This document shows, piece by piece, positions 37,643-46,537 of a stretch of 64,000 nt of DNA. A program made the translations under genes and the position numbers. This stretch comes from Cyclobacteriaceae bacterium YHN15. Lineage in GTDB: Bacteria; Bacteroidota; Bacteroidia; Cytophagales; Cyclobacteriaceae. Below the pieces are notes generated by a model. That model was given only the letters and a program-made list of their open reading frames with translations. It did no database searches and was not told where the DNA came from. Position 1 is the stretch's first letter, and each line of letters begins with the position of its first letter. The DNA lies in contig RKQB01000001.1 in the NCBI GenBank assembly GCA_003797895.1, positions 201,822-265,821 of the forward strand, written 5' to 3'.

Positions 37643-39004
37643 TTATTTATTCTTCTTCCACTTCCCCTGGCTTTTCAGTTGATTTCGGTTTCTCTTTGCC
37701 TTGGAATTTTTATTACCTCGTTTTTCTTTTTTCTGATCGGGATTAGGACGGGGTTGGGCTTTTTTCTCATGGAATGCTCCCTTGAAATCGGGGTTTTCTT
37801 TCCTCTTTTGATTGTCAATTTCCCTTTCATAACCTTGCCTCTCATCAAATGGGGTCTGGGTGATTTCCACTTGAGCAGGAATCTGTACAGTTGCCACCTC
37901 CATGCGGATAATCTCCTCGATTCTTTCAAAATGATATTCCTCCGCGGGATTTATAAAAGTGATGGCCATGCCTTCATTTTCTGCTCTACCTGTTCTGCCA
38001 ATCCTATGTACATAGTCCTCATATATAAGAGGCACATCAAAATTAATCACATGGCTGACCATACTGATGTCCAAGCCTCTTGCAGCTACGTCTGTTGCCA
38101 CTAAAATCCTAACCTCACCGGCTTTAAAATCCTCCATGGAATTGATCCGGGTATTCTGGCCCTTATTGGCATGTATTACCCTTATTTCTCCCAGTTTTTT
38201 TCTTTGTAAATAACTGTATACAGATTCAGCGTTTTTTCTGGATTTGGTAAAAATTATGACCCTATTGAGGCTTCCGTCTTCCAATAAATGCAGCAAAAGA
38301 TTGGTTTTGGTTTTTATGTTGGGAACAAAATATTTTACCTGATGAATAGTTTCAGCCGTGGTTGCCTGCATAGATACTTCTATCCTTTCGGGGAATTCCA
38401 GGAATTCCTGGGAAAATTTTTCCACCTTATTTCCAAAAGTTGCAGAGAACAACAGGTTTTGCCTTTTGACAGGGATTATTTCCAAAATGGACCTTATCTG
38501 TGGCATAAAACCCATGTCCAACATTTTATCAGCTTCATCCAGGACCATGGTTTTTATCTCCTTGGTAAAGATTTCCCCTTTTTTGTATAAGTCCAAAAAC
38601 CTGCCTGGTGTAGAAATGATAATATCTACACCCTGTTGTAACTTTTCAATTTGGGTTTTTGGGCCCAAACCCCCATAAAGGCTTACATACCTCAAGTCTG
38701 TATTTTTCCCAAAAGTAATGACTGCTTCTTCTATTTGCATGACCAGTTCCCTTGTCGGTGCTAATATTAAAGCCCTTGGATGCATCCCTTGGGCATATTT
38801 GACCTTCATCAATAAAGGCAAAACGTAAGCAGCTGTTTTTCCTGTACCGGTTTGTGCAATGCCCAATACATCATGTCCTGAAAGGGCTAAAGGGATTGCC
38901 TTTTCCTGAATAGGTGTGGCTTTGGTGTATCCTGCTTCTACAACTGCCTCCAATAGTTGTTTGTTGAGTTTAAAATTTTCAAAACTTGAAGGGCTATCGG
39001 ACAT
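37643..39004 (-). CDS. DEAD-box RNA helicase
   Basis: A 453-residue ATP-dependent RNA helicase of the RhlE/CshA type. It has a Q-motif (YTKATPIQEKAI), Walker A AQTGTGKT, PTRELVMQ, DEADKML, SAT, then in the second RecA domain ATDVAARGLDI and HRIGRTGRA. After about residue 370 comes a long basic tail (KKEKRGNKNSKAKRNRNQLKSQ) typical of RNA-binding extensions that help ribosome assembly or RNA turnover at low temperature. The opposite-strand frame at 37538-38104 is antisense to this gene and not credible. The gene is divergent from pyrC. Confidence 0.95.
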   Translation of the reverse strand: MSDSPSSFENFKLNKQLLEAVVEAGYTKATPIQEKAIPLALSGHDVLGIAQTGTGKTAAYVLPLLMKVKYAQGMHPRALILAPTRELVMQIEEAVITFGKNTDLRYVSLYGGLGPKTQIEKLQQGVDIIISTPGRFLDLYKKGEIFTKEIKTMVLDEADKMLDMGFMPQIRSILEIIPVKRQNLLFSATFGNKVEKFSQEFLEFPERIEVSMQATTAETIHQVKYFVPNIKTKTNLLLHLLEDGSLNRVIIFTKSRKNAESVYSYLQRKKLGEIRVIHANKGQNTRINSMEDFKAGEVRILVATDVAARGLDISMVSHVINFDVPLIYEDYVHRIGRTGRAENEGMAITFINPAEEYHFERIEEIIRMEVATVQIPAQVEITQTPFDERQGYEREIDNQKRKENPDFKGAFHEKKAQPRPNPDQKKEKRGNKNSKAKRNRNQLKSQGKWKKNK

Positions 39005-39140
39005 GATTTAGTATTTTTGAAGGAGCAAAAGAAAATTGTGAAAATATAACTAGTTTGTTTATGTGTGGTGGATTTAAAGGGCAACCCTCAATTGGATTTT
39101 GCGTGATATAATCAATATACAACATAAAACAGCCAATTGG

Positions 39141-40490
39141 ATGAAAAGCATATTAATCACCGGTGCAAATATAGTAAATGAAGGCAAGATTACCCGTATG
39201 GATATTTTTGTAAAGGATGGGTTTATCTATAACATGGGTAAAGACCTGTCCCAATTCGAGGCGGATTTGATCATTAATGCAGAGGGGAAGTATATTTTCC
39301 CTGGTTTGATTGATGATCAGGTACATTTTCGGGAACCGGGGCTGACCCATAAAGCAGACATTTATACAGAAAGTAAAGCAGCTGTGGCCGGAGGAGTGAC
39401 TTCTTTTATGGAAATGCCCAATACTGTACCCCAAACCATCACGTTGGAGTTATTGGAAGAAAAATATAAGATCGGCGCTGAGAAATCCCTTGCCAATTAT
39501 TCATTTTACTTTGGGGCAACCAATGATAATATTGAGGAAATACTTAAAGTGGATCCTGAAAATGTATGTGGTCTCAAGGTTTTTCAAGGTTCTTCCACTG
39601 GAAATATGCTGGTAGATAATCCGGAAAGTCTGGAAAGAATTTTTGCTGAATGCAAGCTGCTTATTGCCACGCACAGTGAAAATGACAATATAATCAAAGC
39701 AAATCTTGAAAAATACAAGGAAGAATTCGGAGAAGATATTCCGGTAAAATACCATCCAAAAATCAGGACAGCTGAAGCATGTTATGATGCGTCCAAAAAA
39801 GTAGTTGACCTTGCCAGGAAATATGGGACCAAGCTGCACGTCCTTCACATTAGCACGGCAAAAGAAGTTGAACTTTTTGATAATCGCCTTCCATTGCATG
39901 AAAAAAGGATTACTGCAGAAGCCTGTATCCACCATATGTGGTTTTCTGAGGAGGATTATGAAGAAAAAGGAAATTTTATCAAATGGAACCCGGCCATCAA
40001 AACCGCCAAAGATAGAGACAGGATATTGCAGGGGGTGTTGGAAGGAAATATTGATGTGATAGCTACGGACCATGCCCCTCATACTCTGGAAGAAAAAAAT
40101 AAGCCTTATTCTTCAGCTCCATCAGGAGGTCCTTTGGTACAGCATAGTTTGGTGGCCATGTTGGATCTGTACCATGAAGGTAAAATCAGATTGGAACAGA
40201 TTGCGGAAAAAATGTGCCATAATGTTGCCATTTTGTTTGAAATTGACAAAAGAGGATATATCAGACCCGGCTATTATGCAGATTTGGTAATAGTAGATTT
40301 GAATGATCCTTGGACCGTTAAAAAGGAAAACATTCTATCAAAATGTGGCTGGTCTCCATTTGAAGGGCATACCTTCAAGTCAAAAATCACCCATACGCTT
40401 GTTTCTGGACATTTGGTGTACGAAAACGGAACATTCCATGAAGAACATAAAGGGCAGCGTTTAAAATTTTCAAGAAAAATACAGGATTGA
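39141..40490 (+). CDS. pyrC: dihydroorotase
   Basis: A 449-residue amidohydrolase that cyclises carbamoyl aspartate in pyrimidine synthesis. Features are the N-terminal metal motif region DDQVHFREPG (residues 58-67), PNTVPQT, the carboxylated lysine in GLKVFQGSST, HISTAKE and ATDHAPHT with the last metal-binding Asp. In the HxH motif the first histidine is Gln60 (Q-V-H). I recall the same substitution in Bacteroidota dihydroorotases, so it looks like a clade trait rather than damage. The start was set at the ATG at 39141 (MKSILITGANIV). The preceding 14 codons are probably leader. Confidence 0.94.
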   Translation: MKSILITGANIVNEGKITRMDIFVKDGFIYNMGKDLSQFEADLIINAEGKYIFPGLIDDQVHFREPGLTHKADIYTESKAAVAGGVTSFMEMPNTVPQTITLELLEEKYKIGAEKSLANYSFYFGATNDNIEEILKVDPENVCGLKVFQGSSTGNMLVDNPESLERIFAECKLLIATHSENDNIIKANLEKYKEEFGEDIPVKYHPKIRTAEACYDASKKVVDLARKYGTKLHVLHISTAKEVELFDNRLPLHEKRITAEACIHHMWFSEEDYEEKGNFIKWNPAIKTAKDRDRILQGVLEGNIDVIATDHAPHTLEEKNKPYSSAPSGGPLVQHSLVAMLDLYHEGKIRLEQIAEKMCHNVAILFEIDKRGYIRPGYYADLVIVDLNDPWTVKKENILSKCGWSPFEGHTFKSKITHTLVSGHLVYENGTFHEEHKGQRLKFSRKIQD

Positions 40491-40493
40491 GTA

Positions 40494-40524
40494 TTGGATT
40501 GAAATATTCGAAGCATTACCTTTG
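40494..40524 (+). promoter_or_regulatory. promoter of tRNA-His
   Basis: TTG (40494-40496), a 20-base spacer, then TACCTTTG (40517-40524). This matches the phylum consensus and lies 39 bases before the tRNA. Confidence 0.55.
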
Positions 40525-40563
40525 CATTCCGTTCTGAGGGATGCCTTTGAATGAATTAAAAAC

Positions 40564-40638
40564 GGTGGTTGTAGCTCAGCTGGTTAGAGCGCTGGTTTGT
40601 GGCACCAGAGGTCGCCGGTTCGAACCCGGTCTTCCACC
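40564..40638 (+). tRNA. tRNA-His (anticodon GTG)
   Basis: The cloverleaf fits: D-arm GCTC/GAGC; anticodon arm CTGGT-TTGTGGC-ACCAG with GTG at the anticodon; T-arm GCCGG-TTCGAAC-CCGGT. The extra G at position -1 (40564) facing C73 is diagnostic of tRNA-His. CCA is not encoded. The acceptor stem GTGGTTG/CTTCCAC contains two adjacent U-U oppositions (positions 5-68 and 6-67), which is unusual. Confidence 0.95.
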
Positions 40639-40643
40639 CTTCG

Positions 40644-40676
40644 CAAAAAACCCCAATTTTGGGGTTTTTTGTTTTT
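40644..40676 (+). terminator. terminator of tRNA-His
   Basis: AAAAAACCCCAA pairs with TTGGGGTTTTTT around TT, followed by GTTTTT, a few bases after the tRNA 3' end. Confidence 0.9.
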
Positions 40677-40741
40677 AGAACAAAAAATGAACCTTAATGG
40701 CATAAATTTTGTCTAGACGGTATTAAAAATAAACAAAAGGT

Positions 40742-40882
40742 ATGTTTACACTATTTAAAGCCTCGCCCAAATTCCCTAAAATTAGGCCTGTAGATTTGAA
40801 AACTGTAAGACTATATGTAACAAAGTTTGAAGAGTCTCTCAGAAATTTTGAAGAATTGCAAAAAGAGGGATTTCAATCCTAA
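40742..40882 (+). CDS. small basic protein of 46 residues, unknown
   Basis: A 46-codon open frame, MFTLFKASPKFPKIRPVDLK, followed by a charged amphipathic helix (TVRLYVTKFEESLRNFEELQKEGFQS). It has no signal peptide and is rich in Lys. Two things argue that it is real: it fills the space between the tRNA-His terminator and its own hairpin terminator at 40897-40927, and its composition is that of a soluble protein rather than random AT-rich sequence. A leader TAAATTTTG (40703-40711) is near the -7 consensus but imperfect. Alternatively the transcript could be a small RNA. No family is recognised. Confidence 0.5.
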   Translation: MFTLFKASPKFPKIRPVDLKTVRLYVTKFEESLRNFEELQKEGFQS

Positions 40883-40896
40883 TTGGAATAAAACTT

Positions 40897-40927
40897 AAGG
40901 TTATGGAAACATAACCTTTTATTTTTG
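40897..40927 (+). terminator. terminator of the 46-codon gene
   Basis: AAGGTTATG and CATAACCTT form a perfect 9-bp stem closed by a GAAA tetraloop, followed by TTATTTTT. TATTTTTG within it also matches TAnnTTTG and could serve the downstream glycan cluster. Confidence 0.8.
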
Positions 40928-40991
40928 TGTTAATTAATTTTTCTTTCGCTTGCAAAAAAGTATTTTTATGCAAATCTCAATCTTTTGACAC

Positions 40992-42908
40992 ATGAGTTAT
41001 ATCCATTTTGACAAAACCCAACTAATCAATCTCAATTACTCCCTAGATCGTGAAATCATTAGAACCAACCGAGGTGGGTGTTATACCAGTACTACTATCA
41101 TAGGATGTAACACGAGAAAGTACCATGGCCTTTTGGTCGTGCCCCAACCACAGATAGACGAACAATTACATGTGATGCTATCCACTGTTCACGAAACAGT
41201 GATTCAGCATGGGGCAAGTTTTAATTTGGGCATCAGTAAGTTTCCGGGTAATTATTCGCCAAGGGGGCATAAATATCTGGAGGATTTTGATTCTGAGCCT
41301 ATTCCGAAACTTACTTATAGGGTAGGAGGGGTATTGTTACAGAAGGAATTGATATTGGACACAAATAGGGATAGGGTAATGATCAGGTATACACTTTTGG
41401 ATGCCCACTCACCTACAAAGATTCAGATCAAGCCGTTTTTAGCATTCCGAGGATATCATCATCTCAGTAAAGCCAACGATACGATAAACAAAGAATTCAT
41501 AAAGGTGCCCAATGGCGCTTCTTTTCAGCTCTATCCTCAATATAATCCGCTTTATCTTCAATTATCAAAGAAGAATAAATTTAACTATAATCCCGAATGG
41601 TATAATAACTTTGAGTATATCATGGAGAGAGAAAGGGGATATGAATACCAAGAAGACCTTATGCTCCCAGGATATTTCGAATTCGATATTGAAAAAGGCG
41701 AATCTGTCATTTTCTCAGCAGGATTGACCGAAGCAGACCCGAATACCAGACAACGTGCCTTTGAAAAGGAAATAGCGAGGAGGGTTCCTAGAAACAATTT
41801 CGAAAATTGTTTGATTAATTCAGCGGGGCAATTTATCCAAAGAAGGGATGGAAAAACGCATGTTATTGCCGGATATCCATGGTTTGGTTGGTGGGGAAGG
41901 GATACTTTTGTGTCTTCTCCGGGATTGACACTCACGCAAGGAGACAAAGCTACTTTCTTGGAAATAATTGACACCATGGTAGCGGATCTTCATGGCCCTC
42001 TTTTTCCAAATGTTGGGAGTGGGGTAATGAGAAATCTGAGTTCTATGGATGCACCCCTATGGTTTTTTTGGTCCTTGCAGCAATATCAAAAGTTTACTGG
42101 AGATACCAAAACCATCAAATCCAAGTATTTGGGAAAAATGAAAGGTATCATTGATGGTTTTATTTCCGGCACTGATTTTAATATTCATAGTTTGGAAAAC
42201 GGGTTGATTTATGGAGGGCTTGAAGGTGTTGCTCTAACTTGGATGGATGCCGTAAACTCGGACGGGCCGGTAACCCCAAGAACAGGCTGCCCTGTTGAAA
42301 TCAATGCACTTTGGTATAATGCGCTTTGTTTTTACCATGAACTTACCGGAGAGGAGGAAATTAAGCAGCTTGCCGAAAAGGTTAAAAAATCCTTCAATCA
42401 TGTTTTCTGGGATGAGAACAGGGGTTATTTGGCTGATTATGTAAAAGGGGAATATAAAGATTGGTCTATCCGTCCTAATATGATTATCGCAACTTCCGTA
42501 CCTTTTTCTCCATTAGAGGAAGGGCAAATGGATTCAATTCTTGAAATTGCCAAATCAAAGTTATTGACAAATCGAGGCCTTCGGTCTCTTGCGCCTGATG
42601 ATCCGGGATATAAGGGATATTACCATGGAAATCAATATTCCAGGGACTTGGCATATCATAATGGTACCGTTTGGGCCTGGCTTTTAGGCCCTTTTGTGGA
42701 TGGTTATTTGAGGCTTCATGGACAATCGGGCAAACACTTTGTAGAAAAAATCATCAAAGGATTTGATGGGGTGATGACCCAATATGGAGTGGGGACTGTT
42801 GCTGAAATTTATGATGGTGATCCACCTCATAGGCCTAAGGGTGCCATATCCCAGGCTTGGAGTATAGGGGAACTTCTAAGGATTATGTATTTAGTTAAAA
42901 AACTTTAA
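40992..42908 (+). CDS. glycogen debranching enzyme-like amylo-alpha-1,6-glucosidase (GH133-type)
   Basis: A 638-residue protein with an N-terminal debranching-type beta domain (YSLDREIIRTNRGGCYTSTTIIGCNTRKYHGLLV, about residues 14-48) and a C-terminal (alpha/alpha)6 barrel (about 270-635) with AGYPWFGWWGRDTFVSSPGL, VDAVNSDGPVTPRTGCPVEINALWYNAL-type and AYHNGTVWAWLLGPF blocks containing the acidic residues expected for hydrolysis of alpha-1,6 branches. There is no signal peptide, so it should act on cytoplasmic storage glucan. It is the first gene of a tight three-gene operon; the next gene starts 15 bases later. Confidence 0.92.
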   Translation: MSYIHFDKTQLINLNYSLDREIIRTNRGGCYTSTTIIGCNTRKYHGLLVVPQPQIDEQLHVMLSTVHETVIQHGASFNLGISKFPGNYSPRGHKYLEDFDSEPIPKLTYRVGGVLLQKELILDTNRDRVMIRYTLLDAHSPTKIQIKPFLAFRGYHHLSKANDTINKEFIKVPNGASFQLYPQYNPLYLQLSKKNKFNYNPEWYNNFEYIMERERGYEYQEDLMLPGYFEFDIEKGESVIFSAGLTEADPNTRQRAFEKEIARRVPRNNFENCLINSAGQFIQRRDGKTHVIAGYPWFGWWGRDTFVSSPGLTLTQGDKATFLEIIDTMVADLHGPLFPNVGSGVMRNLSSMDAPLWFFWSLQQYQKFTGDTKTIKSKYLGKMKGIIDGFISGTDFNIHSLENGLIYGGLEGVALTWMDAVNSDGPVTPRTGCPVEINALWYNALCFYHELTGEEEIKQLAEKVKKSFNHVFWDENRGYLADYVKGEYKDWSIRPNMIIATSVPFSPLEEGQMDSILEIAKSKLLTNRGLRSLAPDDPGYKGYYHGNQYSRDLAYHNGTVWAWLLGPFVDGYLRLHGQSGKHFVEKIIKGFDGVMTQYGVGTVAEIYDGDPPHRPKGAISQAWSIGELLRIMYLVKKL

Positions 42909-42923
42909 ACTAAACTGTTTTAT

Positions 42924-44210
42924 ATGAAGGTTTTAATGTTTGGATGGGAATTTCCACCGCACATTTCCGGAGGTTTAGGGACCGCTTGTTATGGTTTGGT
43001 CAAAGGGCTGGTTCACCATAAGCAAGAAATCATTTTTGTGGTTCCAAAACTCTGGGGCGATGAGGAACCATTGGCTGATTTTGTCAATGCGAGTGACGTT
43101 GTGATTGACTACAGGGAGAGAAAATTCAAGAAGATCTGGAAAAATCTCACCTATCTGGAAGTCAGTAGTTTCCTTGTTCCTTATCTCGGGCCTGAAGAAT
43201 TCAAAAAATATACCGACTACGCCATGCATGACCGTATGGATGTAGATGAAAGTGTTTTTTCAAATAAATTCGAATTTAGCGGCAAGTACGGAAAGGATTT
43301 GATGAAAGAGGTTTCACGCTATGCACTGGTTGCTGCACAGATTGCCAAGTCAAAAGAACATGATGTTATTCATGCCCATGATTGGCTTGCTTATCCTGCC
43401 GGTATTGCTGCTAAGGAAATCTCCGGTAAACCACTCGTAGCCCATATACATGCCACAGAATTTGACAGGTCTGGAGAAACAGTTAATCAGCCCGTTTATG
43501 ATATTGAAAGGGCAGGTATGCTGGCGGCTGACCACGTGGTAGCTGTCAGTCATTTAACCAGAAAGATAGTAATTGAAAAATATGGCGTGCATCCTGATAA
43601 AGTAAGTGTGCTTCACAATGCAGTTCTGGATGCAAGTATTATTAAGTCTGATGTGAGGAAAAAGGTTCCGGAGAAAATAGTCACCTTTTTAGGGCGAATT
43701 ACCTTTCAAAAAGGTCCTGAATATTTTGTGGAGGCTGCCAAAAAAGTCATCGATAGAGATCCCAATGTAAGGTTTGTTATGGCAGGCAGTGGGGACCTGT
43801 TGAATAGGATGATAGAAAGGGTGGCTGAACTGGGTATGGGGACGAAGTTCCACTTTACAGGATTTTTGAAAGGCAAAGATGTAGATGACATGTATGCCAT
43901 ATCAGATGTATATGTGATGCCATCCGTTTCCGAGCCTTTTGGGATCGCCCCACTGGAAGCAGTAAGGCATAATACCCCCGTTATCATTTCAAAACAATCA
44001 GGGGTAGCAGAAGTTCTGAGAAATGCTATCAAAGTGGATTTTTGGGATGTTGATGCCATGGCTGATGCCATCTTTGGATTGTTGCATTATGAAAGTATTT
44101 CAAAGATGTTCAAAGAATTGGGTAGTGAAGAACTTAAGAAATTAAAATGGGAGCATGTAGCTGCCAAACTTGTTACCGTATACGATAAATTACACAAAGA
44201 ACAGCCATGA
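42924..44210 (+). CDS. GT4-type glycosyltransferase, probable glucan synthase
   Basis: A 428-residue GT-B fold transferase. The N-terminal domain begins MFGWEFPPHISGGLGTACYGL, the glycogen-synthase-like acceptor loop with the GG pair. The middle has HAHDWLAYPAG, and the C-terminal donor site has GRITFQKGPEYFVEAA, PSVSEPFGIAPLEA (the E-x7-E motif) and ISKQSGVAEVL. Wedged between a debranching enzyme and a GH57 amylase, it is probably the glycogen or alpha-1,4-glucan synthase of this organism, although GT4 proteins vary widely in donor use. Its stop codon overlaps the next start (ATGA at 44207-44210). Confidence 0.9.
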   Translation: MKVLMFGWEFPPHISGGLGTACYGLVKGLVHHKQEIIFVVPKLWGDEEPLADFVNASDVVIDYRERKFKKIWKNLTYLEVSSFLVPYLGPEEFKKYTDYAMHDRMDVDESVFSNKFEFSGKYGKDLMKEVSRYALVAAQIAKSKEHDVIHAHDWLAYPAGIAAKEISGKPLVAHIHATEFDRSGETVNQPVYDIERAGMLAADHVVAVSHLTRKIVIEKYGVHPDKVSVLHNAVLDASIIKSDVRKKVPEKIVTFLGRITFQKGPEYFVEAAKKVIDRDPNVRFVMAGSGDLLNRMIERVAELGMGTKFHFTGFLKGKDVDDMYAISDVYVMPSVSEPFGIAPLEAVRHNTPVIISKQSGVAEVLRNAIKVDFWDVDAMADAIFGLLHYESISKMFKELGSEELKKLKWEHVAAKLVTVYDKLHKEQP

Positions 44211-45418
44211 GAACTATTTGCTTTTACTTTCAGGTTCACCAACCCTTCAGAATAAAGCCTTATCGCTTTTTTGATATTGGAGATGACCATTACTACTGGG
44301 ATGATTACAGTAACAAGAGTATTATAAGAAAGGTGGCGCAAAAATGTTACCTCCCAATGAATGCCTTGCTACTTGATATGGTCAATCATTATAATGGTAA
44401 ATTCAAGGTTAGCTTTTCAATTTCCGGTGTTTGTTTAGATCAGTTTGAAGCTTATGCCCCGGATGTTTTGGAAAGCTTTCAAAAACTCGTGGCCACCGGC
44501 CATGTGGAATTGCTCAATGAAACAGATGCCCATTCGCTTTGTTCTCTTACTAGCAAGACTGAATTTAACAGAATGGTAGAAAACCATAAAGCAAAAATCA
44601 AGAGACTTTTTAACGGATATGATCCCAAGGTGTTTCGTAATACGGAATTGATTTATTCTGATAAAATAGGAGGAATGGTGGCTGAAATGGGTTTTGAAGG
44701 GATGTTAACAGAGGGAGCCAAACATATTTTGGGATGGAAAAGCCCTAATTTCGTTTATCAGAACGCCATAGACCCGAATCTTAAGGTATTACTGAAAAAC
44801 TTTCAATTAAGTGATGATATCGCTTTTAGGTTCAGCAATAAGACATGGTCCGATTATCCTTTGACCACTGAAAAATTTGTAAATTGGATCAACGCGATTC
44901 CGAAAGAGCAAGAAGTATTGAACCTTTTTATGGATTATGAAACTTTCGGTGAACACCAATGGGCAGAAACAGGGATATTTGAATTTATGAAAAGCCTACC
45001 GAATGCGGTTTTTCAATATACTGACTTTGGGTTTAACACACCTACTGAAGTGGTAAGAGGAGCAAAGCCGGTTTCAAAAATAAATGTCCCTGTACCTATC
45101 TCATGGGCAGATGAAGAAAGGGATCTTACCGCCTGGTTGGGAAATGATTTGCAGAATGAGGCCTTTTCCAAACTGTATGAACTTGAAGCCAAAGTGAAGA
45201 AAATTGATGATCCTGAAATCCAAAGGGATTGGAATTATCTCCAGACTTCAGATCACTTCTACTACATGTGTACCAAGTTCTTCTCTGATGGTGCCGTGCA
45301 TTCGTATTTCAGTCATTATGAAACACCCTATGATGCATTTATCAATTATATGAATGTGTTGAGTGATTTTATCTTGAGAGTGAAAAATAAGGAAAAAGAA
45401 CTTGAGGCGATGGAATAG
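44207..45418 (+). CDS. glycoside hydrolase family 57 alpha-amylase-like protein
   Basis: A 403-residue cytoplasmic GH57 enzyme. Motif 1 is FQVHQPFR (residues 6-13). The SISGVCLDQ block and VELLNETDAHSL follow. The nucleophile region is FRNTELIYSD (Glu near residue 145), and the acid/base region is FMDYETFGEHQ (Asp near residue 244). The family hydrolyses or transfers alpha-1,4-glucan chains, and some members are branching enzymes or 4-alpha-glucanotransferases, so the exact reaction is open. It overlaps the GT4 gene by four bases and ends the glucan operon. Confidence 0.92.
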   Translation: MRTICFYFQVHQPFRIKPYRFFDIGDDHYYWDDYSNKSIIRKVAQKCYLPMNALLLDMVNHYNGKFKVSFSISGVCLDQFEAYAPDVLESFQKLVATGHVELLNETDAHSLCSLTSKTEFNRMVENHKAKIKRLFNGYDPKVFRNTELIYSDKIGGMVAEMGFEGMLTEGAKHILGWKSPNFVYQNAIDPNLKVLLKNFQLSDDIAFRFSNKTWSDYPLTTEKFVNWINAIPKEQEVLNLFMDYETFGEHQWAETGIFEFMKSLPNAVFQYTDFGFNTPTEVVRGAKPVSKINVPVPISWADEERDLTAWLGNDLQNEAFSKLYELEAKVKKIDDPEIQRDWNYLQTSDHFYYMCTKFFSDGAVHSYFSHYETPYDAFINYMNVLSDFILRVKNKEKELEAME

Positions 45419-45513
45419 CTTCCTTATTGATGCATGATGGATTTATAAATTATTTTAACTAGGGCTTGATTTACCAGGCCCTTTTTACATTAACAATAAA
45501 AGAAGATAATACT

Positions 45514-46029
45514 ATGAAGAATCAATTTTTGATTGTCCTGTCATTCATCATTCTTTCATCATGTGCCGGCAATATCGATCAAAATGCAGCGGCAGGGATT
45601 GAGGAACAAGAAGAATATATAATAAGGTATGATAGACCTGATGCCAGTATTTTAAGGGGTGTTTATATTCCTAAAGGAAAAGAGTATTTTTATACTTCAG
45701 GCATTGTAGCACCGGTAATAGATGAAAATGCCGTTGCAGGTACCTATGAAAGGTATGGGAATACTTATGAACAAAGTATTGGCACTTTGGAGAGAATAAA
45801 AGAGACAATCGCTGAAGCTGGTTTTAAAATGGAAGATGTCATCTTTTTAAGGGTGTATCTGGCCCCTGACAAAAACGGAAAAGTTGATTGGAATGCATGG
45901 TTTAATGCTTATGGACAGTATTTTAATAATGCAGAAAATCCCAGTAAGGTGGCAAGGTCAACAATTGCTGTTCATGCATTGGCCAATCCGGAACTCTTAA
46001 TTGAAATTGAGGCAGTTGCTGCCAAGTAA
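45514..46029 (+). CDS. RidA-family lipoprotein
   Basis: A 171-residue protein with a lipoprotein signal (LSSC, lipidated Cys17) followed by a full RidA/YjgF domain (about 45-170): GKEYFYTSGIVAP, TLERIKETIAEAGFKMEDVIFLRVYL, and the ending ARSTIAVHALANPELLIEIEAVA with the conserved Arg that in RidA binds the substrate carboxylate. Cytoplasmic RidA deaminates reactive enamines and imines; here the domain is exported and membrane-anchored, so its substrate must be periplasmic or extracellular. The start was set at the ATG at 45514, directly before the signal sequence. Confidence 0.88.
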   Translation: MKNQFLIVLSFIILSSCAGNIDQNAAAGIEEQEEYIIRYDRPDASILRGVYIPKGKEYFYTSGIVAPVIDENAVAGTYERYGNTYEQSIGTLERIKETIAEAGFKMEDVIFLRVYLAPDKNGKVDWNAWFNAYGQYFNNAENPSKVARSTIAVHALANPELLIEIEAVAAK

Positions 46030-46078
46030 TGCTTTGGTTTTCGAATGGTTTGTACCTTCTATAAATTATTAAAGTGAC

Positions 46079-46537
46079 ATGGCTTTACGTCTTTTCTTTT
46101 TTTCATTATTTCTAAGTGGTCTGTCCTCCTGTGCCTGCGATAGCGAAAAAATCTTTCATGGGCTTATCTGGGGGATGAATAAATTGGTCGGTGAAGGCTA
46201 TTTTCCATCTACCGAAATCCTTGCTTTGGGAGATTTTGAAAGTGTTGAAGTCAATATGGCCAAGTCGATTCAAAATGGAGAGTCTAAAGCAGTGGTGGAA
46301 TTGAGCCTGATCAATGGGAAAGGAGAGGAATTGCGCTATAATCAGGAAAATCTTGCCAGAAAATGTGCGATTATATACGCTCACGGATACTCAAAAATTG
46401 ACAATTACAATACTGTGAAAATCAAATTTATACAGACAGATCCTTTTAACCCCGACAATTTGGCTATTAGTGAATATAGCTTTGAGGTAGAGGATTTAAT
46501 GCAATCACAAAACCCATCGGACTATGGACTTCAATAG
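46079..46537 (+). CDS. small lipoprotein, function unknown
   Basis: A 152-residue lipoprotein with GLSSC (lipidated Cys18) followed by a second Cys two residues later. The rest is an alpha/beta domain with alternating strands (VVELSLINGKGEELRY, YNTVKIKFIQTD, ISEYSFEVEDL) that I cannot assign. It overlaps the next membrane-protein gene by 14 bases, so the two are probably coupled and may form a unit at the envelope. Confidence 0.7.
   Translation: MALRLFFFSLFLSGLSSCACDSEKIFHGLIWGMNKLVGEGYFPSTEILALGDFESVEVNMAKSIQNGESKAVVELSLINGKGEELRYNQENLARKCAIIYAHGYSKIDNYNTVKIKFIQTDPFNPDNLAISEYSFEVEDLMQSQNPSDYGLQ

Noticed and set aside
37538..38104. Plus-strand frame of 188 codons
   Set aside because: It is antisense to the C-terminal half of the DEAD-box helicase and runs into the upstream repeat; no domain is visible.
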